Assembly (NCBI RefSeq): GCF_009902005.1
Contig: NZ_WUTT01000001.1
Span: 600,609-664,608, forward strand
Length of the DNA: 64,000 nucleotides
Origin: Halomonas alimentaria
Lineage (GTDB): Bacteria; Pseudomonadota; Gammaproteobacteria; Pseudomonadales; Halomonadaceae
Direction of reading: 5' to 3'
Shown here: piece after piece, positions 21,962 through 31,607 of the stretch
Position numbering within the stretch: position 1 is the stretch's first letter
Layout: each line of letters opens with the position of its first letter
Notes under the pieces: model-generated
The model's database searches: none
What the model saw: the letters and a program-made list of their open reading frames with translations, nothing else
Told to the model about the DNA's origin: nothing
Position numbers and translations under genes: made by a program

Positions 21962-22696
21962 ATGAGTCAGAACGCACGGGAATCGCTTTCTGCCCTGATG
22001 GACAACGAGGGCGACGAGCTGGAACTTCGCCGCGTGCTGAAGTCGCTGGAAGACGAACCGGATGCCGCCGAGGCGTGGCGACGCTATCACCTGATGCGCA
22101 GCCTGATGCGGCGTGAGACGGAAGTGGATGTCAGCGTCGACCTTTCCGCGGGTATCCTGGCGCGTCTCGAGAGTGAGCCGGCGCCGGTCCTTGACGCCAC
22201 CACCACGCCATCCGCCCACCGGCGCTCGCTACCATTCGCGCGCAGTGCCGGCATCGCCGCCGCCGTATCGTTGATGGTGATCACCGGCGTGCAGTTCTAC
22301 AACGGCGGGGGCCTTCCCGGCGAGTCCACGTCATCCGAACTTGCCGCCGGCGCCGGAGAGGGGTCGCAGATCTCACCCGCCGGCCTCTCGGACCCCAGCC
22401 TCTCGGACCCCAGCCTCTCGGACCAGAGTGTTCAGCGACCCTCCCTGGCCGATCTGCCGCTCTTCCAGCTTCCCCAGGGGAGTGGCAGTGGTCTGATGAC
22501 CGTGGGTGCCAGCATGCCGAGCACGCCGATGTTCATGGCCCCCAGCCAGCGGCAGTCGCTGATGGCAGACGAGGAGCAGGCGCGTCTGCTCCAGTCCTAT
22601 CTGGATCGCCACGCCGAGGGGGCTGCCTATCGCAGCGGAGACTCCTGGATGCCGCTGCTGCGCGCCAGCGGTGGCGATAGCCTGGGCCAGCGCTGA
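21962..22696 (+). CDS. rseA: Anti-sigma-E factor RseA (MucA)
   Basis: 244 residues. The N-terminal cytoplasmic domain (MSQNARESLSALMDNEGDELELRRVLKSL, about 1-85) matches the RseA/MucA sigma-binding domain. A single transmembrane segment lies at about 95-112, and the rest is periplasmic. It holds RpoE inactive until regulated proteolysis. The periplasmic part contains a 15-bp in-frame repeat (22384-22424) that gives LSDPSLSDPSLSD. Similarity outside the N-terminus is low, normal for this family. Confidence 0.9.
   Translation: MSQNARESLSALMDNEGDELELRRVLKSLEDEPDAAEAWRRYHLMRSLMRRETEVDVSVDLSAGILARLESEPAPVLDATTTPSAHRRSLPFARSAGIAAAVSLMVITGVQFYNGGGLPGESTSSELAAGAGEGSQISPAGLSDPSLSDPSLSDQSVQRPSLADLPLFQLPQGSGSGLMTVGASMPSTPMFMAPSQRQSLMADEEQARLLQSYLDRHAEGAAYRSGDSWMPLLRASGGDSLGQR
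22384..22424. repeat. 15-bp in-frame repeat within rseA
   Basis: CCTCTCGGACCCCAG twice, then CCTCTCGGACC: 2.7 copies, coding for repeated LSDPS in the periplasmic part of RseA. Copy number could vary without a frameshift. Confidence 0.85.
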
Positions 22697-22710
22697 ACGG
22701 GAGGCAGGCG

Positions 22711-23679
22711 ATGCGCGTTCTTCGCAGCTGCGCCGCGGGCCTTCTGCCGTTTCTTTTGGCAACCGCAGTGCCGGCAGTGGCGCTGCAGGTGACACCCGAG
22801 GCGGATAGGTTCGATTGTCGTTCGCTCGAGAAGGAGCCTGTACCCCAGAGTGCGCTCGACTGGTATGAGCTCAGCCTCTGGGCGGGTCACTGCTACCGCT
22901 ACGACGCTCACGCGGTGCGTATCGGCTTCGACGGCGTGCGTACCCTCGTGCTCAGTCACGAGGTCAGCGGCGGTCTCGAACATGGCCAGGTCCGTTTCCT
23001 CGATGGCCCCCCCATGGCCGTCGAGCGTCGCAGCCGCATTGGCCGCCTGGGCTGGTCGGGGGGTAGCGAGGCGCCCGCCACACCCAATGGGATCGCCTCC
23101 AGCATTGCCTCCCACTACCGGCTGAGCCTGGGCGAAGAGGAGCGCATCGCCAACCGGCGTGCGCGTCGCCTGGATGTCTCACCGCTCGACAGTTTTCGCT
23201 ACGGGAAGCGGCTGTGGCTCGATGTCGATACCGGATTGACCCTCAAGCAGAGCCTGCTCGACGAGACCGGGCGGGTCGTGGAGACCTTCCAGCTGACGGT
23301 GCTTGAGCGGCCGCGGTTGCACCAGGGTGAGGTGAGCGTCGACGCCCCCCGCGAGGCGCCCCAGGATGCGTGGAGCCCCGGCTGGCTGCCCGCCGGTTTC
23401 CTGCCGCAGCCGGTAGAGACCCGCAGCGGGCTCCATGGCAGTGATGTGACCCACCGTCTCTACAGCGATGGTCTCTCCACCTTCAGTGTCTTCGTCTCGC
23501 CCCTCGACGGCATCGAGCCCCTGGCCCCCGGTCTGCACCGGCTCGGCGTCTCCCACGCCGTGGTGCGTCACCGCGAGCTGGGCGGCTCCCCTCGCCAGGT
23601 GGTGGTCATGGGCGAGATGCCGCCGCGGGTATTGCTGCAGGTTGCCGATACCCTGAACTGGGAAGCCGCCGACTCCTGA
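22711..23679 (+). CDS. rseB: Sigma-E regulator RseB (MucB)
   Basis: 322 residues with a signal peptide (about 1-24). Periplasmic protein that shields RseA from DegS-type protease and senses lipoprotein or LPS signals. MucB/RseB features: YRLSLGEEERIANRRARRLDVSPLDSFRYGKRLWLD...TGLTLKQSLLDETG, and the C-terminal domain with HRLYSDGLSTFSVFV. GGGAGG precedes the ATG. No rseC/mucC gene follows; mucD comes next. Confidence 0.92.
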   Translation: MRVLRSCAAGLLPFLLATAVPAVALQVTPEADRFDCRSLEKEPVPQSALDWYELSLWAGHCYRYDAHAVRIGFDGVRTLVLSHEVSGGLEHGQVRFLDGPPMAVERRSRIGRLGWSGGSEAPATPNGIASSIASHYRLSLGEEERIANRRARRLDVSPLDSFRYGKRLWLDVDTGLTLKQSLLDETGRVVETFQLTVLERPRLHQGEVSVDAPREAPQDAWSPGWLPAGFLPQPVETRSGLHGSDVTHRLYSDGLSTFSVFVSPLDGIEPLAPGLHRLGVSHAVVRHRELGGSPRQVVVMGEMPPRVLLQVADTLNWEAADS

Positions 23680-23749
23680 CCCCCTGGCGAGTCGATGTCG
23701 TTACCCCGTTATCTTCGCATTGCCCAACCAAAACCACGCAGGAGCTAAC

Positions 23750-25165
23750 ATGATGCGAACGTTGCGACACCTTTCCCTGTGGATGCTGCTGGCCGGGACC
23801 CTGCTGGCCTGGCAGAGCGCCATGGCCCGTGAGCTACCCGACTTCACCGAACTGGTGGAGGAGGCCGCCCCCGGCGTGGTGAACATCTCGACGACTCGCA
23901 TGGTCGAGAGCCGAAACCCCTTCCAGGGGTTCGGCAACGAGGAGATCCCCGAGATCTTCCGGCATTTCTTCGGCGACCGTTTTCCGATGCCGCCTGGCCA
24001 GGCGCCCGGAAGGCCCCAGGAGCGTCAGTCGCTGGGGTCCGGCTTCATCATCAGCAATGATGGTTACATCATGACCAACGCCCACGTGGTCGATGGGGCC
24101 GACGAGATCCTGGTGCGCCTCAACGATCGCCGCGAGCTGGCGGCGGAGCTGGTGGGCAGCGACGAGCGAACCGACGTGGCGGTGCTCAAGGTCGACGCCA
24201 GTGACCTGCCAACGCTGCGTCTGGGCGACTCCGATGACCTCAGGGTCGGTGAGTGGGTGGCCGCCATCGGCTCCCCGTTCGGCTTCGACCATTCGGTTAC
24301 CGCGGGCATCGTCAGCGCCATCGACCGCACTCTGCCCCGGGATGCCTATGTGCCGTTCATCCAGACCGATGTGGCCATCAATCCGGGCAATTCCGGCGGG
24401 CCGCTTTTCAACCTCGACGGGGAGGTCGTGGGCATCAACTCCCAGATCTTCACCCGCAGCGGTGGCTTCATGGGGCTATCGTTCGCGATTCCCATCAACG
24501 TGGCCATGGACGTCGCCGACCAGCTGCGGGATGGCGGCGAGGTGCGCCGCGGCTGGCTGGGGGTGATGATCCAGCCGGTATCGCGTGACCTGGCCGAGTC
24601 GTTCGGCATGGACGAGCCGCGTGGTGCCCTGATCGCCGACATCGACCCCGAGGGTCCGGCGGCCGAGGGCGGCCTGCAGGCCGGCGACGTCATCCTCGCC
24701 GTGGATGGTGCGCGAGTGCATGACTCCAGCACCCTGCCACGGCTGATCGGGCGCACCGCGCCGGGCAGCGACGTCGAACTCGAGCTGATGCGTGATGGCG
24801 AGCGCCAAACCCTCGAGCTGACCCTGGGTGATTGGCCCGACAGCGGCAGTGCCGCCGCCGGCGAGAGCCGCGACAGTCAGCAGGCGCGCCTGGGTATCTC
24901 CGTTGTCGAGCTGGATGCCACCGAGCGCGAGCGCCTGGGTATCGAGGGTGGCGTGCGCATCGCCGAGGTCGACCCCACTGGTGCCGCGGCGGCGGCGGGC
25001 CTGCAGCCCGGCGACATCCTGGTCAGCATCGATCACCGGGCCGTCACCAGCGCGTCACAGCTGGTCTCCCTGGTGAGTGAGCTGCCCGCGGATCGCGCCG
25101 TGCCGGTGCGACTCTATCGTGATGGTCGTTCGCTGTTCGTGGCCCTGCGCCTGGCCGGCGACTGA
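23750..25165 (+). CDS. mucD: Periplasmic serine protease MucD (DegP family)
   Basis: 471 residues. ATGATG: the first ATG (23750) is 5 nt and the second 8 nt after AGGAG; either may start. Signal peptide about 1-26. Trypsin-like triad: H112 (TNAHVV), D142 (RTDVAVLK), S215 (NPGNSGGP). Two PDZ domains follow (about 275-370 and 380-470). In Pseudomonas MucD degrades misfolded periplasmic proteins and restrains AlgU activity, and here too it follows mucB. Confidence 0.93.
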   Translation: MMRTLRHLSLWMLLAGTLLAWQSAMARELPDFTELVEEAAPGVVNISTTRMVESRNPFQGFGNEEIPEIFRHFFGDRFPMPPGQAPGRPQERQSLGSGFIISNDGYIMTNAHVVDGADEILVRLNDRRELAAELVGSDERTDVAVLKVDASDLPTLRLGDSDDLRVGEWVAAIGSPFGFDHSVTAGIVSAIDRTLPRDAYVPFIQTDVAINPGNSGGPLFNLDGEVVGINSQIFTRSGGFMGLSFAIPINVAMDVADQLRDGGEVRRGWLGVMIQPVSRDLAESFGMDEPRGALIADIDPEGPAAEGGLQAGDVILAVDGARVHDSSTLPRLIGRTAPGSDVELELMRDGERQTLELTLGDWPDSGSAAAGESRDSQQARLGISVVELDATERERLGIEGGVRIAEVDPTGAAAAAGLQPGDILVSIDHRAVTSASQLVSLVSELPADRAVPVRLYRDGRSLFVALRLAGD

Positions 25166-25189
25166 CCCTCTCCTTCACGCCACGCCCCT

Positions 25190-25218
25190 GCAGCCCGACG
25201 GTCCTCCCGTCGGGCTGC
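25190..25218 (+). terminator. Hairpin after mucD
   Basis: GCAGCCCGACGG (25190-25201) pairs perfectly with CCGTCGGGCTGC (25207-25218), 5-nt loop. The T-run is poor (TGTAT), so termination may be partial. TACAAT at 25242-25247 is a possible -10 for lepA, but no clear -35 is present. Confidence 0.6.
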
Positions 25219-25321
25219 TGTATCTGGCACCAGCATCCCGGTACAATGCGCCTATCCTGGCCGCCGGCCAGCGCTGCTCTGCTCGGCCCCGGCCCGAACC
25301 CCATCAGGTAGAAGTCCATCG

Positions 25322-27139
25322 ATGTCCCAAGACACCTCCTCCGACAAGCTCAAGCATATCCGCAACTTCTCGATCATCGCGCATATCGACCATGGCAAGT
25401 CCACGCTGGCCGACCGGTTGATCCAGACCTGCGGCGGTCTGACCGAACGCGAGCTCAAGGAGCAGGTGCTCGACTCCATGGACCTGGAGCGTGAGCGGGG
25501 CATCACCATCAAGGCGCAGTCGGTGACGCTCGACTACCACTCGCCGGATGGCAATACCTACCAGCTCAACTTCATCGACACTCCCGGGCACGTCGACTTC
25601 TCCTACGAGGTGTCGCGTTCGCTGTACGCCTGCGAGGGGGCGCTGCTGGTGGTGGATGCGGGCCAGGGCGTCGAGGCGCAGTCGGTGGCCAACTGTTACA
25701 CCGCCATCGAGCAGGGCCTCGAGGTGCTGCCGGTGCTCAACAAGATGGACCTGCCCCAGGCCGACCCCGACAAGGTCTCCCACGAGATCGAGGAGATCAT
25801 CGGCCTGGACGCCACCGACGCTTGCCAGGTCTCGGCCAAGAGCGGGATGGGCATCGATGCGCTGCTCGAGCGGCTGGTGCGTGATATCCCGCCGCCCAAG
25901 GGAGATCCCGAGGGTCAGCTGCAGGCCCTGATCATCGACTCCTGGTTCGACAACTACCTGGGCGTGGTCTCGCTGGTGCGGATCTTCGATGGCACCCTGA
26001 AGAAGGGCGAGAAGATCCGCATCAAGTCCACCGGTCGCGACTGGCAGGTCAACGAGGTAGGCATCTTCACGCCCCAGCGCAAGGAGACCGGTGTGCTGCG
26101 TGCGGGCGAGGTGGGCTTCATCGTCGCCGGCATCAAGGAGATCCAGGGGGCACCGGTGGGTGACACCATCACCCACACCAAGACCCCGGATGTGGCGCGC
26201 CTGCCCGGCTTCCAGAAGGTCAAGCCCCAGGTCTATGCCGGCATGTTCCCGGTCAGTGCCGACGACTACGAGGACTTCCGCGACGCCCTGGAGAAGCTGG
26301 CACTCAACGACGCCTCCCTGGAGTACGAGCCGGAAAACTCCGATGCCCTGGGCTTCGGCTTCCGGGTCGGCTTCCTCGGCACCCTGCACATGGAGATCAT
26401 CCAGGAGCGTCTCGAGCGCGAGTATGACCTGGACCTGCTGACCACGGCGCCCACCGTGGTGTATGAGTTGGCGCTCAAGAATGGCGAGGTGATCTACGTC
26501 GCCAACCCCTCCAAGCTGCCCGACATGGCCGACGTCGAGGAGATGCGCGAGCCCATCGTGCGTGCCAGCATCCTGGTGCCCCAGGAGTTCGTCGGCAACG
26601 TCATCACCGAGTGTGAGCAGCGCCGCGGCACCCAGAAGGACATGCAGTTCCTGGGCAGCCAGATCCAGCTCACCTACGAGCTGCCGATGAGCGAGGTGGT
26701 GATGGACTTCTTCGATCGCCTGAAGTCGATCTCCAAGGGCTATGCCTCGCTGGAATACAACTTCGAGCGCTTCGAGGCCGCCAAGCTGGTGCGCCTGGAT
26801 GTGCTGATCAACGGCGACAAGGTCGATGCCCTGGCGGTGATCATCCATCGCGATCATGCTCACTCCCGTGGTCGCCTGCTGGTCGAGAAGATGAAGGAGC
26901 TGATTCCGCGCCAGATGTTCGACGTGGCGATCCAGGCGGCCATCGGCGGCCAGGTGGTGGCCCGCTCCACCGTCAAGGCGCTGCGCAAGAACGTCACCGC
27001 CAAGTGCTATGGGGGCGATGTCTCCCGCAAGAAGAAGCTGCTCGAGAAGCAGAAAGCGGGCAAGAAGCGCATGAAGCAGGTCGGTCGGGTCGAAATTCCC
27101 CAGGACGCCTTCCTCGCCGTGCTCCGGGTCAACGACTGA
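25322..27139 (+). CDS. lepA: Elongation factor 4 (LepA)
   Basis: 605 residues. Ribosome-dependent translational GTPase of the EF-G type. G1 [15 protein letters not shown], switch [34 protein letters not shown]-terminal LepA domain [15 protein letters not shown] and [19 protein letters not shown]. No strong Shine-Dalgarno is visible before ATG 25322. It precedes lepB by 28 nt. Confidence 0.97.
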   Translation: MSQDTSSDKLKHIRNFSIIAHIDHGKSTLADRLIQTCGGLTERELKEQVLDSMDLERERGITIKAQSVTLDYHSPDGNTYQLNFIDTPGHVDFSYEVSRSLYACEGALLVVDAGQGVEAQSVANCYTAIEQGLEVLPVLNKMDLPQADPDKVSHEIEEIIGLDATDACQVSAKSGMGIDALLERLVRDIPPPKGDPEGQLQALIIDSWFDNYLGVVSLVRIFDGTLKKGEKIRIKSTGRDWQVNEVGIFTPQRKETGVLRAGEVGFIVAGIKEIQGAPVGDTITHTKTPDVARLPGFQKVKPQVYAGMFPVSADDYEDFRDALEKLALNDASLEYEPENSDALGFGFRVGFLGTLHMEIIQERLEREYDLDLLTTAPTVVYELALKNGEVIYVANPSKLPDMADVEEMREPIVRASILVPQEFVGNVITECEQRRGTQKDMQFLGSQIQLTYELPMSEVVMDFFDRLKSISKGYASLEYNFERFEAAKLVRLDVLINGDKVDALAVIIHRDHAHSRGRLLVEKMKELIPRQMFDVAIQAAIGGQVVARSTVKALRKNVTAKCYGGDVSRKKKLLEKQKAGKKRMKQVGRVEIPQDAFLAVLRVND

Positions 27140-27167
27140 TTCCACCAGCCAGGGACAAACAACTGCC

Positions 27168-27971
27168 ATGGACTTCTCACTGCTGCTGGTGATCGCCGTC
27201 GCCGTCACCGGCGTGATCACCCTGCTCAACCTTATCTGGTGGCGTCCGGCGCGCCGCCAGTCGCTGCAGGCCGCCGAGGCCGGCACTACCGAAGGCTTGA
27301 CGCCCCATGCCCGGGAGCAGGTGCTGAAGGAGCCGTGGCCGGTGGACTACGCCCGCTCCTTCTTCCCCGTCTTGCTGGTGGTGTTGGTGCTGCGAAGCTT
27401 CGTGGTGGAGCCGTTCCAGATCCCCTCCGGCTCCATGCGCCCGACCCTGGAGATCGGTGACTTCATCCTGGTCAACAAGTTTGCCTACGGGCTGCGCCTG
27501 CCGGTGGTGCATACCGAGATCCTCGACCTGGGCGAGCCCGAGCGTGGCGATGTCATGGTGTTCCGCTTCCCCAGCGAGCCATCGGTCAACTTCATCAAGC
27601 GCGTGGTGGGACTGCCGGGCGATCGCATCCGCTATGAGGGCAAGCAGCTCTACATCAATGGCGAGGCGGTGCCCAAGGCGCTGCTGGCCGAGGGGCCGGC
27701 CAAGGCACCCGGTGAGCTGATGCTCGCCGAGCAGCTGGGCGAGGTGGAGCACCGCATCTACAATAATCCCCGGGATCCGGGACCCCAGATGCGCGAACTG
27801 GTCGTGCCGGACGGCCACTATTTCACCATGGGCGACAACCGCGACCACTCCAACGACAGCCGCTATTGGGGCTTCGTGCCGGAGGACAACGTGGTGGGTC
27901 GTGCCTTCGCCGTCTGGATGCACTGGGACGGCGGCCTGCCCAGCTTCACCAGCATGCGGCGCATCCACTGA
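27168..27971 (+). CDS. lepB: Signal peptidase I
   Basis: 267 residues. It cleaves signal peptides of secreted proteins. Two N-terminal membrane segments (about 3-22 and 62-79), then the catalytic domain in the periplasm: S89 in IPSGSM and K144 in [11 protein letters not shown] form the Ser-Lys dyad; [17 protein letters not shown] is the C-terminal signature. It lies between lepA and rnc as in E. coli. Confidence 0.96.
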   Translation: MDFSLLLVIAVAVTGVITLLNLIWWRPARRQSLQAAEAGTTEGLTPHAREQVLKEPWPVDYARSFFPVLLVVLVLRSFVVEPFQIPSGSMRPTLEIGDFILVNKFAYGLRLPVVHTEILDLGEPERGDVMVFRFPSEPSVNFIKRVVGLPGDRIRYEGKQLYINGEAVPKALLAEGPAKAPGELMLAEQLGEVEHRIYNNPRDPGPQMRELVVPDGHYFTMGDNRDHSNDSRYWGFVPEDNVVGRAFAVWMHWDGGLPSFTSMRRIH

Positions 27972-28023
27972 CCGTGCCTTGCACACTCAGAATCAGACGA
28001 CAGAAACAGACAACAGGATTTTC

Positions 28024-28713
28024 GTGAGCCAAACCCTCAACGCCTTCAGCCGACGTCTCGGCCACGACTTCGGCGACGACTCGCTGCTCGAGCTTGCCAT
28101 GACCCACCGCAGCTTCGGTGGCCAGAACAATGAGCGCCTCGAGTTCCTGGGTGACTCCATCGTCAACTTCGTCATCGCCGAGGCCCTGTTCCGGCGCTTC
28201 CCCGAGGCCCGGGAGGGGCAGCTCTCCCGCCTGCGCGCACGCCTGGTCAAGGGTCAGACCCTGGCCGAACTGGCCCGTGAGATGGGCTTCGGCGAGCACC
28301 TGCGCCTCGGCTCCGGGGAGATGAAGAGCGGCGGGCACCGCCGCGAGTCGATCCTTGCCGACGCCGTCGAAGCCATCATCGGTGCCATCTATCTGGACGC
28401 CGGCATGGAGGCGGTGCGCGCCCGGATACTCTCCTGGTATGCCACGCGGCTCGAGGAGATCAGCCTGCAGGATACCCAGAAGGACCCCAAGACGCGGCTT
28501 CAGGAGTTCCTGCAGTCGCGCCAGGTACCGCTGCCGCGCTACGAGGTGGTCAGCGTGGAAGGCGAGGCCCATGCCCAGACCTTCACCGTGGAGTGCCACG
28601 TGGAGTTGCTGGAGAAGCACACCACTGGCATCGGCTCCAGCCGCCGGCATGCCGAGCAGCAGGCCGCCGAGATGGCCCTGAAGCAACTCGAGCCGAAAGG
28701 AGTCCGGTCATGA
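28024..28713 (+). CDS. rnc: Ribonuclease III
   Basis: 229 residues from GTG at 28024 (AGGAT upstream), matching RNase III N-termini. Double-strand-specific RNase for rRNA and mRNA processing. Catalytic [14 protein letters not shown] and [15 protein letters not shown]; the C-terminal dsRNA-binding domain runs about 155-225 ([13 protein letters not shown] ... [18 protein letters not shown]). It overlaps era by 4 nt (ATGA). Confidence 0.95.
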   Translation: MSQTLNAFSRRLGHDFGDDSLLELAMTHRSFGGQNNERLEFLGDSIVNFVIAEALFRRFPEAREGQLSRLRARLVKGQTLAELAREMGFGEHLRLGSGEMKSGGHRRESILADAVEAIIGAIYLDAGMEAVRARILSWYATRLEEISLQDTQKDPKTRLQEFLQSRQVPLPRYEVVSVEGEAHAQTFTVECHVELLEKHTTGIGSSRRHAEQQAAEMALKQLEPKGVRS

Positions 28714-29609
28714 CCCAGACCTGTGGATTCGTGGCCATCGTCGGCCGTCCCAACGTCGGCAAGTCCACGCTGATGAACCGTATCCTCGGCCAGAAGGTCT
28801 CGATCACCTCTCGGCGGCCCCAGACCACTCGCCACCAGGTGATGGGCATCAAGACCGAGGGGGAGGCCCAGTTCATCTACGTCGACACCCCTGGCATCCA
28901 TATCATGGCCCGCGATCGCAACAAGGCGATCAACCGCTTCATGAACCAGGCGGCCACCCAGGCCCTGCGCGACGTCGACTGCGTGGTCTTCATCATCGAC
29001 CGCACCCGCTGGAGCGAGGAGGACCAGGTGGTTCTGCAGCGTCTCGAGCATGTGGAGGCGCCGGTGATCCTGGCCGTCAACAAGGTCGACCGCCTCAAGG
29101 ACAAGGCGGAACTGCTGCCCTGGCTGGAGTCGGTGGGGGCACGCCGTGATTTTGCCGCCATCGTGCCGATCTCCGCCAAGCACGGTACCAACGTGCCGGA
29201 GCTCGAGGCCGAGGTCGCCAAGCACCTGCCGGAGAGCGTGCATTTCTTCCCCGAAGACCAGATCACCGACAAGAGCCAGCGTTTCCTGGCCGCGGAGCTG
29301 GTGCGTGAGAAGGTCATGCGCCAACTCGGCGACGAGCTGCCCTACCAGATGACCGTGGAGATCGAGGAGTTCCGCGACGAGGGCAGGGTGGTGCATATCA
29401 GCGCCCTGATCCTGGTCGAGCGCCAGGGGCAGAAGAAGATCCTCATCGGCGAGAACGGCGAACGCATCAAGAGCATCGGTCGCGAGGCGAGGCTCGACAT
29501 GGAGCGTGCCCTGGGCGCCAAGGTAATGCTCAACCTCTGGGTCAAGGTCAAGCGCGGCTGGTCCGATGACGAGCGGGCGCTGAAGAGCCTGGGTTACGAC
29601 CTCGACTGA
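28710..29609 (+). CDS. era: GTPase Era
   Basis: 299 residues (E. coli 301). 16S rRNA-binding GTPase for 30S maturation. [12 protein letters not shown] (G1), TTRHQ (G2), DTPGIH (G3), NKVD (G4), SAK (G5), and the KH domain with [22 protein letters not shown] lies 8 nt before the ATG; overlaps rnc. recO begins at the base after its stop. Confidence 0.97.
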   Translation: MTQTCGFVAIVGRPNVGKSTLMNRILGQKVSITSRRPQTTRHQVMGIKTEGEAQFIYVDTPGIHIMARDRNKAINRFMNQAATQALRDVDCVVFIIDRTRWSEEDQVVLQRLEHVEAPVILAVNKVDRLKDKAELLPWLESVGARRDFAAIVPISAKHGTNVPELEAEVAKHLPESVHFFPEDQITDKSQRFLAAELVREKVMRQLGDELPYQMTVEIEEFRDEGRVVHISALILVERQGQKKILIGENGERIKSIGREARLDMERALGAKVMLNLWVKVKRGWSDDERALKSLGYDLD

Positions 29610-30311
29610 ATGACCCCCGAACCGGCGTTCCTGCTGCATAAGCGGCCCTACCGAGAGGCGAGTGCTCTGGTGGAGCTGCTGACGCTGCACCACGGGCGGG
29701 TGCGGGCCGTGGCCCAGGGTGTACAGCGCCCCGGCTCACGCTCCCGCGGCCGGTTGCAGCCGTTCGCTCCGCTGCATGTGACCTGGGTGGGCGAGGGTGA
29801 GCTCAAGCGACTGCGGCTGATGGAGAGCCGCGGCGCGGTGGCGCTGCTGGCCGGGGAGGGGCTGCTGTGCGGCCTCTATGCCAACGAGTTGCTGACACGC
29901 GCGCTGCCGGTGGAACTTCCGGTGGCCGAGGTCTTCGCCTTCTATACGTCGCTGCTCGAGGCGCTGCCGCGGCCCGACTCCCGCGCCGGTGCCCTGCGCT
30001 GCCTGGAGTTCTCGCTGCTCGAGGCGCTGGATGCCGCTCCGCGCTTCATCGACGCCGAGGGTGGCGAACTCGACCCTCAGGCACGTTATGTCTATGACGC
30101 CACCAGCTGCGCCTTCCGACCCGGTCAGCCGGGCCTCGACGGGCGCACCCTGCGCCTGCTCGCCGCCGGCGACTGGGCCGCACCCGGGCTCGCCGGGCCT
30201 GCCAAGGCGGTGGCCCGCGCCGCCCTGGCACCGCTGCTGGGCGCTCGCCCACTGCGCTCCCGGGAGCTGATGCGCCAGCTTGCCGAGCGACGCAGGGGCG
30301 GTTCACACTGA
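29610..30311 (+). CDS. recO: DNA repair protein RecO
   Basis: 233 residues. RecFOR mediator that loads RecA at gaps. N-terminal OB fold: FLLHKRPYREASALVELLTLHHGRVRAVAQGVQRPGSRSRG. C-terminal helical part: LYANELLTRALP and FSLLEALDAAP. It starts directly after the era stop (no gap), so it is translationally dependent on era. Zinc-finger cysteines are not apparent, normal for this group. Confidence 0.93.
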   Translation: MTPEPAFLLHKRPYREASALVELLTLHHGRVRAVAQGVQRPGSRSRGRLQPFAPLHVTWVGEGELKRLRLMESRGAVALLAGEGLLCGLYANELLTRALPVELPVAEVFAFYTSLLEALPRPDSRAGALRCLEFSLLEALDAAPRFIDAEGGELDPQARYVYDATSCAFRPGQPGLDGRTLRLLAAGDWAAPGLAGPAKAVARAALAPLLGARPLRSRELMRQLAERRRGGSH

Positions 30312-30416
30312 TTGCTTTCTTGCGACTCTCGTTTTGGCCGCCGGATCAGCCCCGTGATCACGGCTATCTATCAAGCGTGACTTCCTGCTGACTCTTTGAC
30401 ACTCCTGGAGCCATTC

Positions 30417-31226
30417 ATGCATCCCCCCCGTATCCTTCTCGGCGTCAATATCGACCACATCGCCACCCTGCGTCAGGCCCGTGGTACCCGCTACCCGGAC
30501 CCGGTCCAGGCGGCGCTGCTCGCGGAGGAGGCCGGCGCCGATGGGATCACCGTCCACCTGCGCGAGGACCGCCGGCATATCCAGGAGCGCGATGTGCGCC
30601 TGCTGGCCGAGGTGCTCAACACCCGCATGAACCTCGAGATGGCGGTGACCGAGGAGATGATCGCCCTGGCCGAGGAGGTGCGCCCGGCACACGTCTGCCT
30701 GGTGCCCGAGAAGCGCGAGGAGCTCACTACCGAGGGCGGCCTCGACGTGGTGGGAGGCTTCGAGACGATCCGCACCGCCTGCCGCCGCCTGGCCGCCGCG
30801 GGCTGCGAGGTGTCGCTGTTCATCGACCCGGAGCCTGCCCAGATCGAAGCCGCCGCCAAGGCCGGTGCCCCGGTCGTCGAACTGCATACCGGGGGTTACG
30901 CCGAGGCCACGAGAGACGCGGCAGCCCGCGAGCATGCGCGGCTCTCGGCGGCTGCCGAGATGGCCATGGAGCTGGGCCTGACCGTCAATGCGGGGCACGG
31001 GCTGCACTACCATAACGTCGAGGCAGTGGCCGCCATCCCGGGTATCCATGAGCTCAATATCGGCCACGCCATCATCGCCCGCGCGCTGTTCGTGGGCCTG
31101 AAGGAGGCGGTGGCGGAGATGAAGCGCCTGGCGATCGCCGGCCAGGAGGCGGGCTTCGTCGCCGCCCTCGAGGAGCATGACCATGACCACGAGCATGCGC
31201 ACGACCACGACGACCGCGTGCACTGA
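30417..31226 (+). CDS. pdxJ: Pyridoxine 5'-phosphate synthase
   Basis: 269 residues from ATG at 30417 (TGGAG before it). It condenses 3-amino-1-hydroxyacetone phosphate with deoxyxylulose phosphate to make pyridoxine 5'-phosphate. [66 protein letters not shown], and [12 protein letters not shown] are typical. Unusual: the C-terminus ends in a His/Asp-rich tail, [18 protein letters not shown] (last 18 residues), not part of the usual TIM barrel; it could bind metal ions. Confidence 0.96.
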   Translation: MHPPRILLGVNIDHIATLRQARGTRYPDPVQAALLAEEAGADGITVHLREDRRHIQERDVRLLAEVLNTRMNLEMAVTEEMIALAEEVRPAHVCLVPEKREELTTEGGLDVVGGFETIRTACRRLAAAGCEVSLFIDPEPAQIEAAAKAGAPVVELHTGGYAEATRDAAAREHARLSAAAEMAMELGLTVNAGHGLHYHNVEAVAAIPGIHELNIGHAIIARALFVGLKEAVAEMKRLAIAGQEAGFVAALEEHDHDHEHAHDHDDRVH

Positions 31227-31229
31227 GCG

Positions 31230-31607
31230 ATGATTCTGGGGATCGGTACCGATATTGCCAGGGTGGCGCGCTTCGAGGCCGCCCTGTCACGCCGGGGCGA
31301 ACGCCTGGCGGGGCGCCTGCTGGGGGAGCTGGAGCGCGAGCGGCTCAACGAGCAGGTCCGGCCCGCGGCCTTCCTGGCCAAGCGCTTCGCGGCCAAGGAG
31401 GCCTTCGTCAAGGCGCTGGGTACCGGCCTCAGGAACGGCATGCGCTGGACCGAGATCCAGGTGGTCAATGACACCCTCGGCAGGCCCTCGCTGCTGCTCG
31501 CCGGCAAGGCCCACGAACTGGCGCGAGCCGCCGGGGTGCGTGCCACTCACCTGTCGCTATCCGACGAGGTGGAGTTCGCGGTGGCCTTCGTGGTGCTGGA
31601 GGGGTGA
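31230..31607 (+). CDS. acpS: Holo-[acyl-carrier-protein] synthase
   Basis: 125 residues. It transfers 4'-phosphopantetheine from CoA to ACP. Mg-binding Asp in MILGIGTDIARVARFE; AKRFAAKEAFVKALGTG is the second signature. Starts 3 nt after pdxJ. Its last 61 bp overlap the 3' end of gacS on the opposite strand. Confidence 0.95.
   Translation: MILGIGTDIARVARFEAALSRRGERLAGRLLGELERERLNEQVRPAAFLAKRFAAKEAFVKALGTGLRNGMRWTEIQVVNDTLGRPSLLLAGKAHELARAAGVRATHLSLSDEVEFAVAFVVLEG

Noticed and set aside
25304..27286. Long open frame (about 660 codons) opposite lepA
   Set aside because: Antisense of lepA, low-complexity Leu/Gly/His composition, no domain.
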